Under the pieces are notes generated by a model, which saw only the letters and a list, made by a program, of their open reading frames with translations, ran no database searches and was not told where the DNA came from. From NCBI GenBank assembly GCA_964579765.1, contig CAZOIK010000176.1, positions 1 to 14,239 of the forward strand: 14,239 bases of DNA. The letters run 5' to 3'. The first letter of the stretch is position 1. Each line of letters begins with the position of its first letter. Made by a program: the position numbers and the translations under genes. Below, in pieces: positions 1-6,119 of the stretch. Origin of the DNA: DATNBT01 sp964579765 (lineage in GTDB: Bacteria > Acidobacteriota > Vicinamibacteria > Vicinamibacterales > CAVVIG01).

Positions 1-90
1 GATCAGCCGCCGGCGGCCGGTACGTCCGGCGAGACGGCCGCGCCGGACGCGCCGGCCGAGCCCGGGCCGCCGCAGACCAACGAGGTATAA
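1..90 (+). CDS. C-terminal tail of an upstream gene (partial)
   Basis: Frame 1 is open from the window edge to a TAA at 88-90 and encodes about 29 residues rich in Pro, Ala, Gly, Glu and Thr, ending in QTNEV. This looks like a low-complexity, probably disordered C-terminal tail, and the biased codon use fits the neighbouring genes. No domain is visible, so the function is unknown. The stop codon lies inside the TATAAT motif of the next gene, so the two genes are packed with only 9 nt between them. It could also be chance open frame in GC-rich DNA; the length is too short to be certain. Confidence 0.5.
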   Translation, partial: DQPPAAGTSGETAAPDAPAEPGPPQTNEV

Positions 91-91
91 T
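86..91 (+). promoter_or_regulatory. -10 element (TATAAT) directly before the VWFA gene
   Basis: A perfect TATAAT hexamer stands out in very GC-rich surroundings. Only 8 nt separate it from the ATG at 100, so a start site at the usual 6-8 nt distance would fall at or within 2 nt of the start codon, giving a leaderless or nearly leaderless mRNA. No convincing -35 hexamer is seen 16-18 nt upstream, and there is no Shine-Dalgarno sequence. Confidence 0.5.
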
Positions 92-99
92 TCGGGCCT

Positions 100-1491
100 A
101 TGAGCGCGAAAATCCACGGTCTTTTGGCTGCGGCCCTTGGCGCAGCCCTCGTGGCCACTCCCGCGGCGCAGGGGCCGCGGCCTGCCGCGCCCACTCAGGC
201 GCCGGCTCCGCCAGCCCCGGCGGGCCAGACGCCGCCCAGCCCCACCTTCCGCGTCCGCGTCGATCTCGTGACGAACGACATCGTCGTGCGCGACCAGAAG
301 GGCAACTTCGTGCCCGACCTGCGGCCCGAAGACATCGACGTCTACGAAGACGGCGTGAAGCAGGAGATCGCGTCGATGACGGTCGTCACCGGCGGCCGCG
401 TGTACAACCCGATGACGGCGCCGGTTGCCGCGGCGCCCGAGGGCATCATCCTGCCGAAGAAGCGAACGGTGTCCGACGTCTCGGGACGCATCTTCCTGTT
501 CTTCGTGGACGACCAGCACCTGCAGTTCGGCAACACGTCGCGCGTGCGGCAGCTCTTTCAGAAGATCTCCAAGGAGCTCGTGCACGACGGCGATCTGTTC
601 GGCATCGTCTCGAGCGGGCCCTCGTCGATTCAGGTGGACATGACCTACGACAAGCGGCAGCTCGACGAAGCCATCAGCAAGATGACGGGCAACGAGCTGA
701 AGCCGACGGAGATCATCCAGCAGGGCAGCGGGCCCGGCGGCCCGTCCGAAATCCGCTATCGCGCGCGCGTCGCGTTCGACACGATGCTCGACGGCCTGAA
801 GAACCTCGAGCAGGTGCACAACCGGCGCAAGGCGCTCGTGTGGGTCAGCGACGGCTACGACTTCGCGCCGTTCCAGGACGCGCGGCTCGGCACGATGGAC
901 CCGAACTCGCCGTTCGAACAGAACAACACCGCGCAGGCGCGCAACCAGCTCCTGCAGCAGAACAACACCACCGGCCAGCAGTTCGACCCCAACTCCGATC
1001 CCGACGTCATCCAGCAGCGGCAGGACGAGGAATTCGCGGACGCGGATCTGTCGCGCGAGCTGTATGAAGTCACGCAGGCCGCCAACCGCGCCAACACGAC
1101 GATCTACACGATCGACCCGCGCGGCCTGGTCGGCCCGCTGCCCGATCTCGACGAGAACGTCGATCCGCAGCAGTGGGCGGAATTCGTGCGCAAGAGCCAG
1201 GACACGCTGCGCACGCTCGCGGAGGAAACGGGCGGCATCGCCGTCGTGAACACGAACGACTTCACGAAGGCGCTGAAGAAAGTGGACGCCGACACGAGCG
1301 ACTACTACGTGATCGGCTACTACTCGAGCAATCCGGACATCCTGAAACGCCGCCGCAGCGTGGACATCCGTCTGAAGCGGCCGGGGCTGACCGTCAATTT
1401 CAGGAAAGAGTACGTGCTGAAGCCCGTGTCGTCGAAGCCGGCGCCGCCGCCCACCTCGACGGCCCCGAAAATCCCGACTACGAAGCAGTAG
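100..1491 (+). CDS. Exported VWFA-related (acidobacterial type) protein
   Basis: The 463-residue product begins with a signal peptide (basic start, hydrophobic residues 7-20, possible cut near PAAQ at 20-23), then a Pro/Ala linker. Residues about 50-85 form the conserved N-terminal block (DIVVRD, EDIDVYEDG), followed by a von Willebrand A fold from about residue 130 (RIFLFFVDDQHL). Late blocks typical of the acidobacterial family are present: YTIDPRGL, EETGG and DYYVIGYY. The metal site is not the classical DxSxS; VDDQH occupies its place. An Asn/Gln-rich insertion sits at about residues 272-310. The tail is Pro/Thr rich. Such proteins are numerous in Acidobacteria, are probably periplasmic or secreted, and have no established function; ligand or protein binding is an inference. 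ATG at 100 is chosen because it gives a clean signal peptide. The 3' end overlaps the convergent methyltransferase by 14 nt. Confidence 0.9.
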   Translation: MSAKIHGLLAAALGAALVATPAAQGPRPAAPTQAPAPPAPAGQTPPSPTFRVRVDLVTNDIVVRDQKGNFVPDLRPEDIDVYEDGVKQEIASMTVVTGGRVYNPMTAPVAAAPEGIILPKKRTVSDVSGRIFLFFVDDQHLQFGNTSRVRQLFQKISKELVHDGDLFGIVSSGPSSIQVDMTYDKRQLDEAISKMTGNELKPTEIIQQGSGPGGPSEIRYRARVAFDTMLDGLKNLEQVHNRRKALVWVSDGYDFAPFQDARLGTMDPNSPFEQNNTAQARNQLLQQNNTTGQQFDPNSDPDVIQQRQDEEFADADLSRELYEVTQAANRANTTIYTIDPRGLVGPLPDLDENVDPQQWAEFVRKSQDTLRTLAEETGGIAVVNTNDFTKALKKVDADTSDYYVIGYYSSNPDILKRRRSVDIRLKRPGLTVNFRKEYVLKPVSSKPAPPPTSTAPKIPTTKQ

Positions 1492-2410
1492 CTTTTTCGA
1501 GCTTCGTTTCGCCGCGCCGCGCTTTGGCGGGCCGCTTCTCGGCGGCGGCCCGATCGAGCGCGGCGTTCCATGTACGCTCGACCGCTTCCGCCAGATACGT
1601 CTCGTCGATGTCGGCGCCGATGAAGCCCACGCCGTGCTTCGCGCAGGCCACCGCCGTGCTGCCGAGGCCCGTGAACGGATCCATCACCGTCTCGATGCGC
1701 GAGAGCCCGTGCAGCTTCAGACACTGCTCGGCGAGCCGCGACGGGAACGTCGCCGGATGCGGGCGGTCGCGGTCGCGGCGCTGGATCGTCTCGTAGGGGA
1801 TGAACCACGTGTTGCCGCGGCAGCGGACGCCGTCGGCCGCCGCGCTCCAGCGCGCGATGTTCGACGGATCCTGATAGGGCACGCCGAGCGCCAGCCGATC
1901 GAGCGTCGTCGTCCCGGTCGGGGTGAAGTGGAAGACGAACTCGTGGCAGTCGTTGAGGAAGCGATCGCTGTTGATCGGCTTGTAGTGGCCGACGGCGAGG
2001 TCGCGATCGAGGCCGGCGTTCTTGCCGGCGAGGTCGCGCTCGATGGCGATCGACTTGACCCAGTGAATGACGTTCTGGAGCCGCAGGTGCGCGCGCGCCG
2101 CCTGCGCGACGTCGAGCGCGGTCCAGGGATCGCTCGGCTTCGCGCCGACGTTCAGAAACAGCGAGCCGTCGGGCCGCAGCACCCGCGCCGCCGCCGCGAC
2201 CCACGTGGACGTCCATTCGAGATAGTCGGACTGGGGCAGCGTGTCCTGGTAGCGGTTGTAGCGGATGCCGAGGTTGTACGGCGGCGACGTCACGATGACA
2301 TCGACACTTTGTGGCGGCAGGTGACGGAAAACGTCAACGCAGTCTGACAAATAAAAGACGCAGTTATTCCGGGGGCCCGCTTTGGCGAACGGTTTGAGAA
2401 TGACCGGCAT
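1478..2410 (-). CDS. Solitary site-specific DNA methyltransferase (beta class)
   Basis: The 310-residue protein transfers a methyl group from S-adenosylmethionine to an amino group of a DNA base. The catalytic motif IV, TSPPYN, is at residues 41-46, close to the N terminus, and the SAM-binding motif I, DPFTGLGST, is at 244-252 near the C terminus. This order defines the beta class. SPPY is most often found in N4-cytosine enzymes, but N6-adenine members exist, so the base is not settled. The middle region (about 110-230, containing NDCHEFVFHFT) would hold the target recognition part. The start is the ATG at 2408-2410; upstream I see no good ribosome-binding site. No restriction endonuclease gene is adjacent: the neighbours are a small lipoprotein-like gene upstream and the VWFA gene downstream. 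It therefore appears to be an orphan methylase, perhaps epigenetic or anti-restriction. The target sequence cannot be read from the gene. Confidence 0.88.
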   Translation of the reverse strand: MPVILKPFAKAGPRNNCVFYLSDCVDVFRHLPPQSVDVIVTSPPYNLGIRYNRYQDTLPQSDYLEWTSTWVAAAARVLRPDGSLFLNVGAKPSDPWTALDVAQAARAHLRLQNVIHWVKSIAIERDLAGKNAGLDRDLAVGHYKPINSDRFLNDCHEFVFHFTPTGTTTLDRLALGVPYQDPSNIARWSAAADGVRCRGNTWFIPYETIQRRDRDRPHPATFPSRLAEQCLKLHGLSRIETVMDPFTGLGSTAVACAKHGVGFIGADIDETYLAEAVERTWNAALDRAAAEKRPAKARRGETKLEKATAS

Positions 2411-2444
2411 CGCCCATATCTTTCGGCCCGGGGCCGCCTGGGCG
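2411..2444 (-). other. Nested inverted repeat upstream of the methyltransferase
   Basis: CGCCCA (2411-2416) pairs with TGGGCG (2439-2444), and inside it CGGC (2424-2427) pairs with GCCG (2433-2436). It lies between the small lipoprotein-like gene and the methyltransferase start. On the minus strand it could fold in the leader of the methyltransferase mRNA or act as a weak terminator of the upstream gene. No U-run follows, so a classical terminator is unlikely. Confidence 0.25.
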
Positions 2445-2458
2445 TTAACGGGCGTGGG

Positions 2459-2671
2459 CTATGACGCTTTGCGCGTGGTGTTGAAGGGCAGCGCGGGCGG
2501 ACGCTTCGCTTCGACCGCAATCGTATGGTTGCGGCGATGGGTGTGGCTGCCGCACGAGTGGCCCTTCTCTTCGACATAGCTGACTTCGCGGCTGGTCGCC
2601 ACTTCGCGGTACTTGCCGATCACGCAGCCGCAGGCGAGCGTGCTGAAGCCGAGCAGTCGAACCAGACTCAT
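2459..2671 (-). CDS. Small Cys/His-rich putative lipoprotein
   Basis: I do not recognise a family. The start is decided by a strong GAGGAG ribosome-binding site at 2683-2678: the ATG at 2671 has a 6-nt spacer, while the adjacent ATG at 2674 has only 3. The 70-residue product opens with a short hydrophobic stretch, MSLVRLLGFSTLACGC, with Cys14 and Cys16 placed where a lipoprotein signal would end (TLAC or ACGC, neither a perfect lipobox). The middle, about residues 37-50, is GHSCGSHTHRRNHT, with one Cys and four His that could bind a metal; this is inference. A longer reading to 2776 exists but lacks the ribosome-binding site and would bury the signal. The gene is followed 48 nt later by the methyltransferase on the same strand. 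Confidence 0.6.
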   Translation of the reverse strand: MSLVRLLGFSTLACGCVIGKYREVATSREVSYVEEKGHSCGSHTHRRNHTIAVEAKRPPALPFNTTRKAS

Positions 2672-2677
2672 CATACG

Positions 2678-2683
2678 CTCCTC
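2678..2683 (-). promoter_or_regulatory. Shine-Dalgarno GAGGAG that fixes the start of the small lipoprotein gene
   Basis: GAGGAG on the minus strand, 6 nt before the ATG at 2671 and 3 nt before the ATG at 2674. It is one of the few strong ribosome-binding sites in the window and favours the 2671 start. Confidence 0.6.
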
Positions 2684-2830
2684 TATCTCAGCAATTCTCG
2701 TACCCAGCGCGTTCGACGTGCGCGCGCGCTGTTTCCTTCCAGATTCTTCGGCATCGCGCTCGCGTTCGGTCGTCAACGGTGTAAAACTTCTTCGACGACT
2801 TGGATAATTCTTCGGTTGTTTGGATTGCGG

Positions 2831-2836
2831 TACGAT
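2831..2836 (+). promoter_or_regulatory. Candidate -10 element (TACGAT) before the M20 peptidase
   Basis: TACGAT matches the sigma70 -10 consensus at four of six positions, including TA at the start and AT at the end. It lies 8 nt before the GTG at 2845. A weak TTCTTC is found 17 nt upstream (2808-2813). The spacing would give a nearly leaderless mRNA, as for the VWFA gene. No Shine-Dalgarno is seen before the GTG. Confidence 0.35.
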
Positions 2837-2844
2837 CCGCTCCA

Positions 2845-4104
2845 GTGATCACGCGCACGATTGTCGCCGCGGGGCTCGCGTCGATCGCCGTCGCTGCGAC
2901 GACGATCGGGACGCCGCCCGCCTCTGAGGACCCCGCCGCCCTGCTGCGTCGGCCCGACGTCAGAGCCGCGCTCGACGCCGCGGTCGCCAACGAACCGCAG
3001 GTCCTGGCCGAGCAGATTCGCCTCTGCGAGATTCCCGCGCCGCCCTATCACGAGCGCGCTCGCGCCGCGGCGGTCCAAGCCGCGTTCAGGCACGCGGGAC
3101 TGGCCGATGTGCGCGTCGACCGGGTTGGAAACGTGCTCGGCAGCCGCACCGGTGTTGCGGGCCGGCCACACGTCGTCATCGCGGCGCACCTGGATACCGT
3201 TTTTCCGGAAGGCACGGACGTCCACGTCACACGGAAGGGCAATCGCTTGCAGGGTCCCGGCATCGGCGATGACTGCCGGGGGCTGGCCGTGTTGCTCACG
3301 ATTGCACGGACGCTGGCGCGGCGCCCGCTCATGCTGCGTGGGACAGTCACGTTCGTGGCGGACGTCGGCGAAGAAGGGCTCGGCAACCTGCGCGGCATGC
3401 GCGAGCTGTTCGGCGTGACGATGAAAGGGCAGGTCGATGCGTTCGTGTCGATCGACGGCGCCGGCCTCTTCCTCACCACCGGCGGCGTGGGCAGCCGCCG
3501 CTACCGCGTGACGTTCTCGGGCCCGGGCGGCCACAGCTACGCCGCGTTCGGCACGCCGAATCCCATCCAGGCGATGGGCCGCGCCATCGCGAAGATCGCG
3601 CAGCTTCACGTGCCGAGTCAGCCGAAGACGACGTTCTCGGTCGGCCGCGTGGGCGGCGGGACCTCCGTGAACGCCATCCCGAGCGAGTGCTGGATGGAAG
3701 TCGATCTGCGATCGGAGAGCGCCGCCGATCTCGACGCGTTGACGGCGAGCTTCGACGAGGCGATCGACGCGGGCGTGCGCGAGGAGAACGCGCGCTGGAC
3801 GTCGGCCGAGCGCGTCACGGTCAGGAAGGATCTGGTCGGCAACCGTCCCGTGGGCCGCACGCCAGAGGACTCCGCGATCGTTCAGACGGCGCGCCGCGCG
3901 TCACGTGCGCTCGGGCTGGCGATTCCGGAGAACCAGAGCTCGACCGACGCCAACATCCCGATGCAGCTGCACATTCCGGCGGTGACGATTGGCGCGGGCG
4001 GCACCGGCGCCGGGCAGCACACCGTGCACGAGACCTTCGACGCGACCGACGCCGCGCACGGCACGCAGTACGCGCTGCTGCTTACGCTGGCCCTCGCCCG
4101 CTGA
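2845..4104 (+). CDS. Exported M20-family zinc metallopeptidase
   Basis: The product (419 residues from the GTG at 2845) resembles the ArgE/DapE/CPG2 and peptidase T group, co-catalytic di-zinc exopeptidases or amidohydrolases. Expected residues are visible: His115 and Asp117 in AAHLDTVF, bridging Asp142 in GIGDD, catalytic Glu176 and ligand Glu177 in VGEEG, Asp204 in SIDGAG, and the late His395 in HTVHETF. The lid or dimer domain contains FSGPGGHSYAAFG. The first 25 residues (VITRT, then a hydrophobic Ala/Val/Ile run) look like a signal peptide, which places the enzyme outside the cytoplasm. A TTG at 2800 would lengthen the protein by 15 residues and spoil the signal, so GTG 2845 is preferred. 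The substrate is unknown, probably a peptide or N-acylated amino acid. Its 3' end overlaps the convergent membrane protein gene by 23 nt. Confidence 0.88.
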   Translation: MITRTIVAAGLASIAVAATTIGTPPASEDPAALLRRPDVRAALDAAVANEPQVLAEQIRLCEIPAPPYHERARAAAVQAAFRHAGLADVRVDRVGNVLGSRTGVAGRPHVVIAAHLDTVFPEGTDVHVTRKGNRLQGPGIGDDCRGLAVLLTIARTLARRPLMLRGTVTFVADVGEEGLGNLRGMRELFGVTMKGQVDAFVSIDGAGLFLTTGGVGSRRYRVTFSGPGGHSYAAFGTPNPIQAMGRAIAKIAQLHVPSQPKTTFSVGRVGGGTSVNAIPSECWMEVDLRSESAADLDALTASFDEAIDAGVREENARWTSAERVTVRKDLVGNRPVGRTPEDSAIVQTARRASRALGLAIPENQSSTDANIPMQLHIPAVTIGAGGTGAGQHTVHETFDATDAAHGTQYALLLTLALAR

Positions 4105-4615
4105 CTTTCATCTCCTCGAAGCGCCGCAGATCCGCCGCGCGCTGCCGGCCCGCGGATCGCCGCGCCAGCACGACGCGCAGCACGAACAGCAGGTGCACCG
4201 TGCCGACGACGCCGAGCTCGAGCGGCACGGGCTCGGCGAGGAGCGCCGGCACGATGTTGAGCACGGCCGCGATGACGAAGTGCGCAACGAAGAGCGGATC
4301 GGTACCGGTGCCTTTCAGCGGACGGCCGAACGCCATCGCGGCATGCTCCCAGCCGCCGGCGTCTTCGTGAAACACCTGGATATACCGGCCGACGCGCTCG
4401 ACGCCGACATGCAGGCTGAAGACCGCCTCGAAGGTCACGGCCAGCACCAACAACGGCAGAAACGTCGCCACGGGCAGCGTCGCGAGCGCGGCCGTCGCCA
4501 TCGTCAGCGCGCCCCATGCGACGACGCCGACGAGAAACATCCAGACTTTCGCGGTGCCGCGTTGCGCGATCGTCTGCCGGAGCGCGCGGTATTCGTCTTG
4601 CTGTTGAGGTGTCAC
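4082..4615 (-). CDS. Hypothetical membrane protein with about four transmembrane helices
   Basis: I do not recognise a named family. The 177-residue product has a polar N terminus (TPQQQDEYRALRQ), hydrophobic helices at about 24-43 and 47-68, a soluble stretch containing HEDAGGWEHAAMAFGRPLKG, then helices at about 108-128 and 133-151, and a basic tail (ARRSAGRQRAADLRR). The start is a GTG at 4613-4615. The positive tail suggests a cytoplasmic C terminus. The gene overlaps the end of the M20 peptidase by 23 nt on the opposite strand and is divergent from the S11 peptidase, so it is probably its own transcription unit. Function unknown; the real coding signal is the clear amphipathic and hydrophobic pattern over the whole length. 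Confidence 0.72.
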   Translation of the reverse strand: MTPQQQDEYRALRQTIAQRGTAKVWMFLVGVVAWGALTMATAALATLPVATFLPLLVLAVTFEAVFSLHVGVERVGRYIQVFHEDAGGWEHAAMAFGRPLKGTGTDPLFVAHFVIAAVLNIVPALLAEPVPLELGVVGTVHLLFVLRVVLARRSAGRQRAADLRRFEEMKVSGRGPA

Positions 4616-4635
4616 GGTCGAGCCGTCGGCGGGTA

Positions 4636-4665
4636 TTGTGGCACAGCCCGACTTATGCCGATAAA
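4636..4665 (+). promoter_or_regulatory. Candidate promoter for the S11 peptidase
   Basis: TTGTGG (4636-4641) and GATAAA (4660-4665) are separated by 18 nt in an AT-richer divergent gap. Transcription would start near 4672, leaving a 25-36 nt leader, but no Shine-Dalgarno is evident. A second possible -10, TAAGAT at 4692-4697 with TTGTAC at 4670-4675, would give a nearly leaderless mRNA for the ATG at 4708. Confidence 0.35.
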
Positions 4666-4707
4666 AGGCTTGTACTCTAAGAATTGTCTGCTAAGATGTG
4701 CGCACGG

Positions 4708-5775
4708 ATGATTGCTCGTCGTTATCTGCTGATCGGGTCGCTCGTCGCGTCGGTCGTGCTGGGTTCGGGTGCCGCGCACGCCGAGGGCACGAGCGCGAAG
4801 AAGGCGAAACCTCGGGCGAAGGCCACGACGACCTCGACGGCGAGCAAGCCGGCGCCGCGCCGGCTGTACTCGGCCGAGCGGGCGCGGTCGAGGCGCGCGA
4901 CGCTGGCGCGCGCGCGCGCCGTTGCCGCCGCGCGCGAAATCGCGACGACGCGCCTGCCGCGCTACAAGCTCGACGCCACCGGCGACCTCGTCCCCGACCT
5001 GCGCGCCGCGGCCGCCATCATCTACGACCCCGACACCAACCAGGTGCTCTGGGAGGAGAACTCGCAGGACCAGCGCTCGATCGCGAGCATCACGAAGATG
5101 ATGACCGCGGTCGTGTTCATGGAGAGCAACCCCGACTTGAACCAGGAGGTCGTCGTCACGCGGCCCGACACGTTCCAGGCATCGACGACGCACCTGCGGA
5201 CGAACGATCACGTGACCACCGACGACCTGCTGCACCTGCTGCTCATCGCGTCGGACAACGCCGCGGCGCGCGCGCTCGCGCGCATCTCGCCGTACGGCTC
5301 CGAAGGCTTCGTCGTGCGGATGAACGAGAAGGCGGCCGACCTCGGCCTCACGGCCACGCACTACGCGGACCCGTCCGGGCTGCTCTCCGACAACGTCTCG
5401 TCGGCGTACGACATGGCGCGGCTCATCACCTACGTCTCGGGCGACGATCGGATTGCGTCGGTGATGCGCACGCCGGAGTACTCGATCCGCATCGGCCGGC
5501 GCGACGTCACGTTCCACAGCACGAACCACCTGCTCGGCCGTCCCGACGTCGATGTCCTCGCGGGCAAGACCGGCTTCATCTCGAAGGCGGGCTACTGCCT
5601 CGCGACGCTGCTGCGGCTGCCCTCGAGCAATCATGAGGTCGCCGTCGTCGTCCTCGGCGCGCGGTCCAACGCGGCGCGGTTCCTCGAGACGCAGAATCTC
5701 TTCGAGTGGCTGTCGAGCAAGGCCTCGACGATGTTCGCCACGAAGACCCCCGTCACCATCCCCGACCAGCAGTAG
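4708..5775 (+). CDS. D-alanyl-D-alanine carboxypeptidase/endopeptidase, S11 family (low-mass PBP)
   Basis: This periplasmic serine peptidase trims or cleaves D-Ala bonds of peptidoglycan stem peptides. All three motifs of the penicillin-binding fold are present: SITK with Ser127 and Lys130, SDN from residue 182, and KTG from 287 (counted from ATG 4708; 355 residues). The signal peptide ends at AHA near residue 25. Between it and the catalytic domain is an unusual linker of about 70 residues rich in Lys, Arg, Ala and Thr, strongly basic, which may hold the enzyme to anionic wall polymers. The catalytic domain lies at about 95-335; no large C-terminal PBP5-type domain with amphipathic anchor follows, as in the shorter PBP7-like members. 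Other possible starts are ATG 4696 and TTG 4684; 4708 gives the most compact signal peptide. It is divergent from the membrane protein gene and followed by a palindrome. Confidence 0.9.
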   Translation: MIARRYLLIGSLVASVVLGSGAAHAEGTSAKKAKPRAKATTTSTASKPAPRRLYSAERARSRRATLARARAVAAAREIATTRLPRYKLDATGDLVPDLRAAAAIIYDPDTNQVLWEENSQDQRSIASITKMMTAVVFMESNPDLNQEVVVTRPDTFQASTTHLRTNDHVTTDDLLHLLLIASDNAAARALARISPYGSEGFVVRMNEKAADLGLTATHYADPSGLLSDNVSSAYDMARLITYVSGDDRIASVMRTPEYSIRIGRRDVTFHSTNHLLGRPDVDVLAGKTGFISKAGYCLATLLRLPSSNHEVAVVVLGARSNAARFLETQNLFEWLSSKASTMFATKTPVTIPDQQ

Positions 5776-5781
5776 TTCGGC

Positions 5782-5799
5782 GTCCGCCTTTAGGCGGAC
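5782..5799. terminator. Perfect hairpin after the S11 peptidase gene
   Basis: GTCCGCCT and AGGCGGAC form an 8-bp perfect inverted repeat around TT, beginning 6 nt after the stop codon. The position fits a transcription terminator, but no T-run follows. CTTCAGG follows at once and recalls the core of the palindromes at 9828-9879, so it may instead be a member of a dispersed repeat family. Confidence 0.5.
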
Positions 5800-6119
5800 C
5801 TTCAGGTGCGCCCGCGCGCCAGTGGCTGCGGCGGCCGGTGTCGATCGCAGCGAGCCGTCACGCCGCGGCCGGATGTCGATGGCGCCAACTGCCGGTCGCA
5901 GGTCCTCAGCGCGGCGCGCTCCGTGAACGCGATCCGCGGTGACGGCATGACGCCAGGCGGTGCATGCCGCGACGTGGATGCCGGCGATGTCCGCTCTTGC
6001 GCGCCGCGGGAGCGGCAGCGTACGGACCGGAGACCGGCATGTTCCGGCGCGGCGTGTCCGGGTCGCAGCGAGCGATGCCGGCCGGCGCAGCCTTTGTGCG
6101 GCCATTGGGACCGGGCGGA
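5800..6119. other. Intergenic stretch without a recognisable gene
   Basis: These 320 nt lie between the tails of two convergent genes, the S11 peptidase and fdhE. Several short open frames cross it but none has a domain, a start with a ribosome-binding site, or a hydrophobic pattern that looks real. An 11-nt direct repeat, TCGCAGCGAGC, occurs at 5845-5855 and 6063-6073. I see no tRNA-like cloverleaf. It could be the remains of a decayed gene, a long 3' UTR region or a small RNA locus; none can be shown. Confidence 0.4.

Noticed and set aside
1320..2216. Alternative minus-strand open frame of about 300 codons overlapping the methyltransferase
   Set aside because: Arg-rich shadow frame; the methyltransferase frame has clear TSPPY and FxGxG motifs and ends properly at 1478.
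1478..2671. Restriction-modification or defence island made of the methyltransferase and its small neighbour
   Set aside because: The 70-residue neighbour looks exported and has no nuclease motif; no other defence gene is present.
2800..2844. TTG start for the M20 peptidase at 2800
   Set aside because: It adds 15 residues in front of a good signal peptide and has no ribosome-binding site; GTG 2845 gives the better N terminus.
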